Below are positions 15,517 through 23,796 of a stretch of 32,935 nucleotides of DNA, piece by piece. This DNA comes from Omnitrophica bacterium RBG_13_46_9 (GTDB lineage: Bacteria > Omnitrophota > Gorgyraeia > JABMRN01 > RBG-13-46-9): positions 10,136 to 43,070 of the forward strand of contig MHFD01000076.1 of the NCBI GenBank assembly GCA_001804045.1, written 5' to 3'. The position numbers were made by a program, and so were the translations under genes. The notes beneath the pieces are model-generated. The model was not told the origin of the DNA and searched no databases. It was given only the letters and a program-made list of their open reading frames with translations. The first letter of the stretch is position 1. Each line of letters begins with the position of its first letter.

Positions 15517-17952
15517 TTACTCTTCCTCTTCTTTAACGAGCCGCGCTACCGAGGCGACTTTATCGGCTTTCTCCAGTTTGATGATGCGTACGCCCTGGGA
15601 GGAACGGCCGGTGCTGCGTATATCCTTAACGGCGCAACGCACGACCATGCCCTTGGAAGTTATTATCATAATGTCATCCGCGTCTGAAGCCAGATTAAGG
15701 CCTATTACCGGTCCATTTTTTTCGGTTACTTTTATATTGATGACGCCTTTGCCGCCCCTTGACTGGACCCGATACTCCTGGGCCTCCGTCCTCTTGCTGA
15801 ACCCGTTTTCCGTAACGGCCAGGAGCGCGGTCTTTTTATCCGTAATGACCTCCATACCGACGACAACATCCTTCTTACCCAGATTTATGCCCCGTACCCC
15901 TGCGGCGGACCTTCCCATGTCTCTTATGTTATCTTCGGAAAACCGAATGGCCTTTCCGTCTTTAGTCGCTATAAAGACCTCGTCCTTTCCGGAGGTAAGC
16001 TTGGCGGAGATAAGATTGTCGTCCTTGCCCAAAGAAATCGCTATTATACCACTCTTTCTTATGTTTGCAAACGCTGAAAGCTTCGTTTTCTTTACCCTTC
16101 CCGTCTGCGTCATCATCATCAAAAACTTCCCCTCTTCAAAGTCCTTCACGGAAATGCTGGAGGTAATCTGCTCCCCCTGCTCCAGCGAAAGCAGGTTCAC
16201 GATAGCCTTCCCCTTTGCGGTACGGCCCGACTGGGGAATGTCGTAAACCTTTAGGGCATATGCCTTGCCTTTATTGGTAAAAAAAAGGAGGTTATCGTGA
16301 GTCGAGGCGATATACAAGTCTTCTATAAAATCTTCTTCCCTCATCTCCGCTCCCGATACGCCTTTCCCGCCTCTTTTCTGTTTTCTGTAAGCTCCGATGG
16401 GAAGGCGTTTTATGTATCCGGAATGGCTTATGGTTATAACAACGTCCTCCTCCTGTATCAGGTCTTCCATCTCGAGTTCTTCGACAGCCGCCATAAGCTG
16501 GGTGCGTCTCTGGTCTCCGAATTTTTTATTTAATTCGCTCAACTCTTCCTTGATTATCTCAAGGATTTTTTTCTCGCTGGCCAGAATAGAACGCAGAAGC
16601 TCTATTTTTTTGATAAGCTCTATATATTCCTTGTCGATCTTCGCCCTCTCCAGATTAGTGAGCCGCTGCAACTGCATTTCCAGGATCGCCTGAGCCTGCT
16701 TATCGCTCAGTTTGAACTTTTTCATAAGTTCTTCTTTGGCCGTCCCCGGGTCTTTTGATTTTCTGATGATGCTTATCACCCTATCGAGATTCTTAATCGC
16801 TATCTTTAGTCCTTCCAATATATGCGCTCTCGCTTCCGCTTTTTCCATGTCATACTTGGTCCTTTTGACAATGACCTGTTTTCTATAATCGACGTAAAGC
16901 GAAAGTATTTCCTTCAGGTTAAGGACCTGCGGCCTGCTGTTTACCAAAGCCAGCATAATGACACCGTAGGTAGTCTGCATCTGGGTGTGTTTATAAAGCT
17001 GATTTAATACTACCTGGGCGTTCTGGCCCCGTTTCAATTCGACAACAACGCGCATGCCTTCTTTATCCGATTCGTCTCTTAGATCCGCGATGCCCTCTAT
17101 TTTTCTTTCCTGGACTAAAGTCACTATCGATGATATAAGGTTATTTTTATTTACCTGGTATGGAATTTCCGTAATGATGATATTCTCTTTCCCGCCTTTC
17201 AGGCTTTCGACAAACGCCTTGGCATGCACAAGAAGCCTGCCCCTGCCTGTCTCATAAGCTCTTTTTATGCCGTCTTTCCCGCATATAATACCTCCCGTAG
17301 GGAAATCGGGACCCGTGATCTTCTTCATTAAATCCTTTATATCACAGTCGGGGTTATCAATTAAGTACGTTATGCCTTCAACGACTTCGGTCAAGTTGTG
17401 CGGTGGGATATTCGTCGCCATTCCTACGGCTATCCCGCTTGAGCCGTTTAGAATGAGATTGGGCATGGTGGCAGGAAGGATGCTCGGTTCCTTAAGCGAA
17501 TTGTCGAAGTTTGGGACAAAATCGACCGTGTTCTTTTCCAAATCCTCCAGAAGCCAATCGGTTATGCTGTGTAGACGCGCTTCTGTGTACCTCATGGCCG
17601 CAGGCGCATCGCCGTCTATGGAGCCAAAATTGCCCTGCCCGTCTACCAATGGGTACCGCAATGAAAAATCCTGCACCATGCGCACTAATGTGTCATAGAC
17701 CGCCATGTCACCGTGCGGATGGTACTTACCAAGAACCTCGCCAACGATCCTGGCGCTTTTCTTGTAGGCCTTGCCGTATTCCAGATTCAAGTCTCTCATC
17801 GCGTAAAGGATTCTTCTGTGAACCGGTTTCAAACCATCTCTTACATCCGGCAAGGCCCTGCCTACTATTACGCTCATTGCGTAATTGATATAAGAATCCT
17901 TCATCTCCTCTTCTATATGCACAGGGACCACTTTCTCGTTTCTGGTATACAT
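15517..17952 (-). CDS. gyrA: DNA gyrase subunit A
   Basis: An 811-residue GyrA, close to the usual length. It cuts and rejoins the gate DNA segment and wraps DNA to introduce negative supercoils with GyrB. Catalytic Tyr122 is in PAAMRYTEARL, and the winged-helix region has GEVLGKYHPHGD. The quinolone-resistance region reads GDMAVYD: residue 83, usually Ser or Thr, is Met, while Asp87 is kept. The C-terminal beta-propeller contains the GyrA box as QKRGGKG, with a further RGGKG repeat, which supports gyrase and not topoisomerase IV. GAAGGAGT just upstream of ATG 17952 is a strong ribosome binding site. It lies 69 nt downstream of gyrB in the same direction. Confidence 0.97.
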   Translation of the reverse strand: MYTRNEKVVPVHIEEEMKDSYINYAMSVIVGRALPDVRDGLKPVHRRILYAMRDLNLEYGKAYKKSARIVGEVLGKYHPHGDMAVYDTLVRMVQDFSLRYPLVDGQGNFGSIDGDAPAAMRYTEARLHSITDWLLEDLEKNTVDFVPNFDNSLKEPSILPATMPNLILNGSSGIAVGMATNIPPHNLTEVVEGITYLIDNPDCDIKDLMKKITGPDFPTGGIICGKDGIKRAYETGRGRLLVHAKAFVESLKGGKENIIITEIPYQVNKNNLISSIVTLVQERKIEGIADLRDESDKEGMRVVVELKRGQNAQVVLNQLYKHTQMQTTYGVIMLALVNSRPQVLNLKEILSLYVDYRKQVIVKRTKYDMEKAEARAHILEGLKIAIKNLDRVISIIRKSKDPGTAKEELMKKFKLSDKQAQAILEMQLQRLTNLERAKIDKEYIELIKKIELLRSILASEKKILEIIKEELSELNKKFGDQRRTQLMAAVEELEMEDLIQEEDVVITISHSGYIKRLPIGAYRKQKRGGKGVSGAEMREEDFIEDLYIASTHDNLLFFTNKGKAYALKVYDIPQSGRTAKGKAIVNLLSLEQGEQITSSISVKDFEEGKFLMMMTQTGRVKKTKLSAFANIRKSGIIAISLGKDDNLISAKLTSGKDEVFIATKDGKAIRFSEDNIRDMGRSAAGVRGINLGKKDVVVGMEVITDKKTALLAVTENGFSKRTEAQEYRVQSRGGKGVINIKVTEKNGPVIGLNLASDADDIMIITSKGMVVRCAVKDIRSTGRSSQGVRIIKLEKADKVASVARLVKEEEE

Positions 17953-18021
17953 AGGACTCCTTCTTTCGGCTTCCGATCTGATTATGCGTCTCTCGAGCGA
18001 CTTGGCTATTTGTATCGCTGA

Positions 18022-20502
18022 CTAAATATCCAATACCTTTACTTCAGGCGCGTGTTTCTCTATAAATAACCTTCTTGGCTCAACTTGATCACCCATCAAA
18101 ACCGTAAATATGGCATCGGCCTCAACAGCGTCTTCTACGGTTATTTTTTGCATAGTACGTTTTTCCGGATCCATCGTGGTATCCCAGAGCTGTCCCGGAT
18201 TCATCTCGCCAAGACCTTTGTAGCGCTGAATGGTCATATCGCGTTTGCCGTGATTTAAAACGGCATTGACCAGTTCCTTGAGGCTAAAAATCAATTTTGT
18301 CTCTTTTTCGGTGGTAATCTTAAAGAGTGGGTGCCTATCTTTGCTGCCTTTTTTATCAACTATCTCTTGCTGCGGATTGTAGTTGGCTATATCGATTTTT
18401 AACTTTGTGAGATTCGCATTCAATTTATTAAGCTCCCTTGCCTCATAAAATTCTGTTACATTGATTTCAGATTCTTTTCCGTATTTCTTTTCCATCTTCT
18501 TGGTAAATACCGAGAGCTCATCTTCATCATAAATAAAATGGGTCTCACCCTCCACTTTGGCCATATAAAGTGGCAATTTTTTGGACTTTTCATGTCTAAA
18601 AGCGAGGAATTTATCAAAGTTTACTCCACGTCTCTCAATAGCGGTAGATAGGGCCCCAACCTGCAATAGCAATTCCATAATCTCTTTCAGTTTTTTCCCG
18701 CTAAAGATATTTTTGTCTTTGATTCTCGTGATTTCTATCCCCTCCGTGCCTTGGTCTAAAATAATAGAGTTCATTTCGGATTCGGTGTTTATATATTCCT
18801 CCCTTTTTCCTATTTTTACTTTATATAGCGGTGGCTGAGCAATGTAAATATAACCTTTTTCTACCAGATCTTTCATTTCGCGGTAGAAAAAAGTCAAAAG
18901 TAATGTCCTTATATGCGAACCATCTACATCAGCATCACACATCAATATGACCTTATGGTATCTTAAATTATCAACATTAAACTCATCGCCTACGCCGGTC
19001 CCAATAGCCGTAATTACCGTGCGGATCTCTTCATTGCTTAATACCTTATCTAAAGCGGCTTTCTCTACGTTCAAAATCTTCCCCTTGAGCGGCAAAATCG
19101 CCTGGTATCTGCGATCTCTGCCCTGTTTTGCCGAACCACCTGCGGAGTCTCCCTCAACGATATAAAGTTCACATACAGCGGCATCCTCTTCGGAACAGTC
19201 AGCGAGCTTACCTGGAAGGCTCCCCGCCTCAAGCGCGCCTTTTCTTCTCGTGAGTTCTCTTGCCTTCCTGGCGGCTTCGCGGGCCCTGGCGGCAAGAATT
19301 GACTTTTCTACGATCTTGTTGCCAATAGAGGGATTTTCTTCCAAAAATGTGCCAAGCAACTCGTTTATTACGGATTCCGTTACCCCTTCAACCTCTGAAT
19401 TGCCGAGCTTGGCTTTTGTCTGCCCCTCAAATTGAGGGTTTGGCAGCTTGACATTGATGACGGCCGTGAGCCCCTCCCTTGTATCATCACCCGATAAGCT
19501 TATACCCTCTTTTAACAGTTTCTTATTCTTGCAGTATTGATTGAGTGTCCTTGTAAGCGCGGATTTGAAACCGGTAAGATGAGTCCCGCCTTCGGTCGTA
19601 TTTATAGTATTAGCAAACGTGAATATGTTCTCGGTGTATCCGTCGTTATACTGCATCGCCACTTCAACAAATATGCCGTCTTTCTCTCTCAAAAGATAAA
19701 TGACTTTCTTGTGCAGCGGGGTCTTATTCTTGTGCAGATATTCCACAAAAGATATTATTCCGCCTTCGTAATGAAATTCGCTCTCTTTGTTATCCTGCCT
19801 CTCATCTTTGAGGGTGATCTTTACTCCTTTATTGAGAAAAGCGAGTTCCCTGAGGCGGTTGGCTAATATGTCATAGCTGAACTTCGTCGCCTCTTTGAAT
19901 ATCTCTTTATCGGGTTTGAATGTGACACGCGTCCCTGTTTTAGATGTCTTGCCGATTATTTTTAGAGGGCTTACTGTCTTGCCCTTTTCGTATTCCTGGT
20001 GATAGACATTGCCGTCTCTTAACACGTCGACCTCAAGCCATTCCGAAAGCGCGTTTACAACGCTTACCCCTACTCCATGAAGCCCGCCGGATACCTTGTA
20101 GACGCGGTGGTCGAACTTTCCGCCGGCGTGAAGCGTCGTCATGACCACTTCAACAGCGGGTTTTTTCTGTGTCTTATGTATATCTACCGGTATCCCCCGT
20201 CCGTTGTCGACAACGCTGACTGAATTATCCGCATGGATGAATACATCTATAGTATCGCAGAATTCGGCCATAGTTTCGTCGATCGAGTTATCCACGACTT
20301 CATAAACCATATGGTGCAAGCCGCGCTGCGTGGTATCGCCTATATACATGGCCGGCCGCTTTCTGACGGCATCGACGCCTTCCAGGACCTGAATCGTGGT
20401 AGCGTCATATTTTTTGGAAGATGCCTCTTTCTCCTTATCGATTTTTTGCTGGGTTTCTTTGTCTTTTTTAGAACTTTTCTTTTTAGCTCTTTCTTTTGCC
20501 AT
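18022..20502 (-). CDS. gyrB: DNA gyrase subunit B
   Basis: An 826-residue GyrB. The GHKL ATPase domain has VRKRPAMYIGDT, EVVDNSIDE and DNGRGIPVD, with GGLHGVGVSVVNALS. The transducer domain is followed by TOPRIM with YIVEGDSAGGSAKQGRDR, PLKGKILNVEKA and the metal-binding DADVDGSHI. A large insertion (about residues 570-730) lies between TOPRIM and the QRYKGLGEMNPGQLWDTTMD tail, as in many Gram-negative GyrB proteins of about 800 residues. The first residues are very rich in Lys, Glu and Ser, an extension before KYDATTIQVLEG. GGAGGG precedes ATG 20502. A 196-nt spacer full of hairpins separates it from dciA upstream. Confidence 0.97.
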   Translation of the reverse strand: MAKERAKKKSSKKDKETQQKIDKEKEASSKKYDATTIQVLEGVDAVRKRPAMYIGDTTQRGLHHMVYEVVDNSIDETMAEFCDTIDVFIHADNSVSVVDNGRGIPVDIHKTQKKPAVEVVMTTLHAGGKFDHRVYKVSGGLHGVGVSVVNALSEWLEVDVLRDGNVYHQEYEKGKTVSPLKIIGKTSKTGTRVTFKPDKEIFKEATKFSYDILANRLRELAFLNKGVKITLKDERQDNKESEFHYEGGIISFVEYLHKNKTPLHKKVIYLLREKDGIFVEVAMQYNDGYTENIFTFANTINTTEGGTHLTGFKSALTRTLNQYCKNKKLLKEGISLSGDDTREGLTAVINVKLPNPQFEGQTKAKLGNSEVEGVTESVINELLGTFLEENPSIGNKIVEKSILAARAREAARKARELTRRKGALEAGSLPGKLADCSEEDAAVCELYIVEGDSAGGSAKQGRDRRYQAILPLKGKILNVEKAALDKVLSNEEIRTVITAIGTGVGDEFNVDNLRYHKVILMCDADVDGSHIRTLLLTFFYREMKDLVEKGYIYIAQPPLYKVKIGKREEYINTESEMNSIILDQGTEGIEITRIKDKNIFSGKKLKEIMELLLQVGALSTAIERRGVNFDKFLAFRHEKSKKLPLYMAKVEGETHFIYDEDELSVFTKKMEKKYGKESEINVTEFYEARELNKLNANLTKLKIDIANYNPQQEIVDKKGSKDRHPLFKITTEKETKLIFSLKELVNAVLNHGKRDMTIQRYKGLGEMNPGQLWDTTMDPEKRTMQKITVEDAVEADAIFTVLMGDQVEPRRLFIEKHAPEVKVLDI

Positions 20503-20698
20503 TGTCCCTCCGCTATCGCGACTAACGGGTTGTTTTATGCATATAGCAATCGTTAGTGTTTTTTAAGCTGCATGCCCTTACAGGCGTGGGATCTTTCCTC
20601 TCGCTTCGGCGAAGCGAAGCAACCTCAAAGATTGCTTCGTCGGCCTTAACAGGCCTCCTCGCAATACGAGGCCATTACAAGTATTTATGAGATGGCCT
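20503..20698. repeat. Hairpin train with IS200/IS605-like end motif between dciA and gyrB
   Basis: From dciA to gyrB on the minus strand the spacer holds successive inverted repeats: GAGGCCAT / ATGGCCTC (20668-20699), CCTCG / CGAGG (20657-20671), GGCCT / AGGCC (20642-20655), GAAGCAA / TTGCTTC (20616-20638) and CGCTTC / GAAGCG (20602-20616). Then come the 15-nt motif GCCCTTACAGGCGTG (20574-20588), identical to a hairpin of the 126-bp miniature element, and ACTAACG / CGTTAGT (20521-20557) before the gyrB start. It is likely a remnant of, or a relative of, that element, and may also tune dciA-gyrB read-through. Confidence 0.6.
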
Positions 20699-21007
20699 CT
20701 ATTTAATTTGGCCGATTCTGAATTGCAGTTCCCTGACTTTTCTTCTGCTTTTTAAATTTTCATTGAACCTTCTTAGCAAACTGTCTTTCTCCAGGGTAAG
20801 CTTGTAAAGCCAGGATGAATCACTTACATTAACAACAAGCCTTTTGGCCCTAAGAAAAGCTGGCCTGGCGTGCTTCGAAGCGCTTTTACCAACCGTTTTC
20901 TCCCATAGTTTTATGATACCCGCTTCATACTCCTCTTTTTTTTTCAGATTTGAAATTATTTTGTTTAATACGCCCTTTAGCGGTTCGGGTTTTTTATCAT
21001 TGTTCAT
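20699..21007 (-). CDS. dciA: DciA-type DUF721 protein, DnaB helicase loader
   Basis: A 102-residue protein consisting of a DUF721 domain. The core has LWEKTVGKSASKHARPAFLR, then RLVVNVSDSSWLYKLTLEK and VRELQFRIGQI at the end, following the family pattern of W-x-x-x-V-G, a short beta strand with SxW, and a terminal strand. DciA is the ancestral bacterial helicase loader that recruits DnaB to the origin in bacteria lacking DnaC or DnaI. It is compact, with little beyond the domain. Its place between dnaN and gyrB is the position known from other genomes, where recF often also lies; recF is not here. No strong ribosome binding site precedes ATG 21007. Confidence 0.85.
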   Translation of the reverse strand: MNNDKKPEPLKGVLNKIISNLKKKEEYEAGIIKLWEKTVGKSASKHARPAFLRAKRLVVNVSDSSWLYKLTLEKDSLLRRFNENLKSRRKVRELQFRIGQIK

Positions 21008-21076
21008 ATTAACTTAATGCATGGTCTGTCTTTTTATGTAGGCCCTTCGCTTGCCAAGTATTTTTAAACCCTGTCA

Positions 21077-22174
21077 TCAGGCGATCTGCATGGGCAAAAC
21101 CACATATGTATATTCGTTGCCGAGCCTTATGACGCCAGGTTTATCGGAGTCCGCCAACTCAAGACTGACGTCTTTTGCCTCAATGTTTTTTAATACTTCT
21201 ATAATATAATAAGGGTTAAATCCCACTGATATGTCTTTCCCTTTATACAATACCCCCAATTCCTCTCTCACCTCGCCCATATAGGGTGTATTTTTAGATA
21301 TGGACATTTTATTTTTGGATATATCGAATTTAACTGTCATAGAATCAGGGTTAACAAGAAGGGACGCCCTTTTAGTCGCTGATAAAAGAGCGTCTCTATC
21401 AACTATTATCTTCTCCTTCGTCTCTTTGGGTATGACTTGCTCATAATTGGGGAATTCACCCTCAATGAGACGGGAAATGATGAGCGTGTCTTTGAGATCG
21501 AATAAGATCTGGTTTTCGTCGAATGAAATCTTGACCTCTCCCTCATCCTGTAATAATCTACTTAACTCCTGGACTGTTTTTGAGGGTATTATGATCTTTT
21601 TCTCCGGGATCGGCTGGGTTGGAAGTTCTTTTTCTATAACAGCGAGTCTTCTTCCGTCAGTGGCTACCAATTTGATTGATTTGTTTTTTATCTCGCACAA
21701 TACCCCGTTTAGCACATACCTCGTCTCATCATGACTCACCGCGAAACTTGTCATGACTATCATGTCTTTGACAAATTTTTGCGGTAAGGTCAACATGTCT
21801 TTATCCGTGAAGTTTGGCGGTTGGGGAAACTCCTCCTTCGGCAATCCTATTATTTTAAAAACTATTTTGTCGCATTCTATAGTGATTATATTATTTTTTT
21901 TTGTGGAGATAGAGATATCGCACTTATCCGGAAGTTCTTTCATGATATCCAGGAATTTCTTGGCCGGAAGCGTCACAGCGCCTTCTACCTCGGATTTTAT
22001 CGGTGTTGTCGAGGATATGCCCATATCAAGGTCTGTGGCTGTTATTTTTACCAGGTCCTTATATGTCTCTAGCAACATGTTTGATAATATGGGTAAAGTG
22101 GTTTTGGAAGATACCGCATTTTGCACTTTTTGAAGAGTTTTAGTAATTTGATCTTTAGTTGTCACAAATTTCAT
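21077..22174 (-). CDS. dnaN: DNA polymerase III beta sliding clamp
   Basis: A 365-residue protein with the three-fold repeated clamp architecture: MKFVTTKDQITKTLQKVQN at the N-terminus, VTLPAKKFLDIMKELPD, VSHDETRYVLNGVLCEI and VATDGRRLAV in the middle, and the C-terminal YTYVVLPMQIA (family ending ..V.MPMR.). The ring-shaped dimer tethers polymerase III and other partners to DNA. I place the start at ATG 22174. An AAGGGGGTGAT ribosome binding site sits at ideal distance, and the GTG at 22183 lies within that site. The gene is 174 nt downstream of dnaA in the same direction, across a DnaA-box-bearing spacer, and 69 nt upstream of dciA. Confidence 0.97.
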   Translation of the reverse strand: MKFVTTKDQITKTLQKVQNAVSSKTTLPILSNMLLETYKDLVKITATDLDMGISSTTPIKSEVEGAVTLPAKKFLDIMKELPDKCDISISTKKNNIITIECDKIVFKIIGLPKEEFPQPPNFTDKDMLTLPQKFVKDMIVMTSFAVSHDETRYVLNGVLCEIKNKSIKLVATDGRRLAVIEKELPTQPIPEKKIIIPSKTVQELSRLLQDEGEVKISFDENQILFDLKDTLIISRLIEGEFPNYEQVIPKETKEKIIVDRDALLSATKRASLLVNPDSMTVKFDISKNKMSISKNTPYMGEVREELGVLYKGKDISVGFNPYYIIEVLKNIEAKDVSLELADSDKPGVIRLGNEYTYVVLPMQIA

Positions 22175-22183
22175 ATTTATCAC

Positions 22184-22348
22184 CCCCTTATTCTACTTCG
22201 ACTAATAGATATTAATCTTAAAGACAGTAATAATAGTAATAGGGTTAAAAAATGTTGATATTTACATAATATCCATAAAACAAAAGAGTTAGAATAAAAA
22301 ACTTATACACACCTTATCAACATATCCACAGCCACCATTACCACACCA
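22184..22348. other. oriC: Origin candidate, dnaA-dnaN side: DnaA boxes and AT-rich unwinding region
   Basis: The dnaA-dnaN spacer carries three tightly packed DnaA-box-like 9-mers on the plus strand: TTATACACA (22303-22311), TTATCAACA (22314-22322) and ATATCCACA (22322-22330). Next to them toward dnaN is a very AT-rich stretch (about 22200-22300) containing TAATAATAGTAATAG (22228-22242), a run of trinucleotides like the DnaA-trio unwinding motif. This arrangement is known from origins located between dnaA and dnaN. No experimental support is possible from sequence alone. Confidence 0.65.
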
Positions 22349-23740
22349 TTAAGAACCACTCTTTATGCTTAAAACCAGTTTATCTATAACCCAACCCATC
22401 TTTTCATCCTTTTTTAAGTCATTTTCAATCTTCTCACAGGCATGAAGGACTGTTGTATGGTCCCTCCCGCCGAAAAAACGCCCTATCTCAGGCAGGGAAA
22501 GATCTGTAAGGTCCCTACTTAAGTACATGGCTATCTGGCGCGGATAAGCCACCGCTTTTGTCCTTTTTTTTATCTTCATGTCTTGCAGATTGATATTAAA
22601 ATATTGAGCCACTTTTTTTTGTATCAGATCGACCCCGACTCTTTTCTCGCCCTCAATAATCATCTCTTTTAATACCTCTTTGGCGAGGTCTATAGTTATG
22701 TCTTTGTTCATCAATTTTGCGTAAGCGACTACGCGTATAAGCGCACCCTCCAGCTCCCTTATATTTGTTTTAACTTTTTCGGCCAACAAGAAAAAGAAAT
22801 CATCGGGCAGGTGTATGGTTTCCGCCTCACATTTCTTTCTTAAAATCGCTATTCTTGTTTCAAAATCGGGCGGCTGGATATCCGTAATCAAACCCCACTC
22901 AAACCTGGATATCAACCTCTCCTCTAAAGTAGGGATTTCTTTGGGCGAACGGTCGCTTGACAGCACTATCTGTTTATGGGCGTCGTACAAAGAATTGAAT
23001 GTATGGAAAAACTCTTCCTGCGTGGCTTCCTTGCCCGCTATGAAATGGATATCATCTATTAAGATCATATCCACAGTGCGGTACTTCTGTCGGAATTTTT
23101 GCGTAGCCCTGTTCTGAATCGCGGATATCAATTGATTTGTGAACTCTTCGCTGGATATATATAATATCTTTGCTCTAGTGTTATTTTTTGCCAGCTCATT
23201 TCCCATCGCGTGCATGAGGTGGGTCTTGCCTAATCCGACACCCCCATATATGAAAAGCGGGTTATACGCTTTGGCGGGGGATTCCGCGATAGCCAATGAG
23301 GCGGCGTGGGCAAATCTGTTGCTCGGGCCCACCACGAAACTGTCAAATGTATATTTTGGATTTAGACCCGTATCTTTTAAAAAAACATCCTCGGCTTGCT
23401 TGGGAAAGACAGACCTGAACCACCCCTTCTTCTGTGTTGGTTTTTTTTCGGATTCCTTTTGGGGCGCCACTTCTTTGACGGCCGAAATAGAGAATTCTAT
23501 ATTTATCTTCTTGTTGGCGATTTCACTCAGGTAGGAACCTAATAGGTTTGAGTATCTTTCTCTGACCCACTCTTTAAAAAATTCATTGGGAACTCCAAGC
23601 GTAAGCGTATCATCCGAAAGAGATACGGGTATTATCGGCGCAAACCATGCATTAAATACCTGCTCACTGACCTCGCTTTTTATGCAGTTCAGGAGGTTGT
23701 CCCACAATTCTTTATGAACATTTTCCACAGGGTTATCCAC
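22349..23740 (-). CDS. dnaA: Chromosomal replication initiator protein DnaA
   Basis: A 463-residue DnaA with the full four-domain plan. Domain I (1-90) includes the WFAPI motif. A short linker rich in Lys and Glu follows. The AAA+ domain has Walker A GGVGLGKTH (166-174), Walker B MILIDDIHFIAGKEATQEEF and SRFEWGLITDIQPPD. The C-terminal helix-turn-helix GGRDHTTVLHACEKIE binds DnaA boxes. The start is taken as GTG 23740, which begins MDNPVENVHKELWDN; a second GTG lies four codons on. No Shine-Dalgarno sequence precedes either. The start codon itself lies within a TTATCCACA box (23733-23741), so autoregulation by DnaA is likely. The gene diverges from rpmH, the common origin arrangement. Confidence 0.97.
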   Translation of the reverse strand: MDNPVENVHKELWDNLLNCIKSEVSEQVFNAWFAPIIPVSLSDDTLTLGVPNEFFKEWVRERYSNLLGSYLSEIANKKINIEFSISAVKEVAPQKESEKKPTQKKGWFRSVFPKQAEDVFLKDTGLNPKYTFDSFVVGPSNRFAHAASLAIAESPAKAYNPLFIYGGVGLGKTHLMHAMGNELAKNNTRAKILYISSEEFTNQLISAIQNRATQKFRQKYRTVDMILIDDIHFIAGKEATQEEFFHTFNSLYDAHKQIVLSSDRSPKEIPTLEERLISRFEWGLITDIQPPDFETRIAILRKKCEAETIHLPDDFFFLLAEKVKTNIRELEGALIRVVAYAKLMNKDITIDLAKEVLKEMIIEGEKRVGVDLIQKKVAQYFNINLQDMKIKKRTKAVAYPRQIAMYLSRDLTDLSLPEIGRFFGGRDHTTVLHACEKIENDLKKDEKMGWVIDKLVLSIKSGS

Positions 23741-23796
23741 AGCTATTCGACCAGTAATTCAATATAAATATACAGTTTATTCACAGGTTATCCACA
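23721..23796. other. oriC: DnaA-box cluster upstream of and overlapping the dnaA start
   Basis: Four DnaA-box-like sites on the plus strand: TTTTCCACA (23721-23729), TTATCCACA (23733-23741), TTATTCACA (23777-23785) and TTATCCACA (23788-23796). Two are perfect consensus. On the minus strand, TTGTGG within the last box and TGTATA 17 nt downstream could form the dnaA promoter, placing DnaA binding over the -35. With the boxes at 22303-22330 this suggests a bipartite origin around dnaA. Confidence 0.75.

Noticed and set aside
15578..16246. A 222-codon open frame antisense to gyrA
   Set aside because: gyrA is unambiguous on the other strand. The antisense product is a Ser/Pro-rich shadow with no family likeness.
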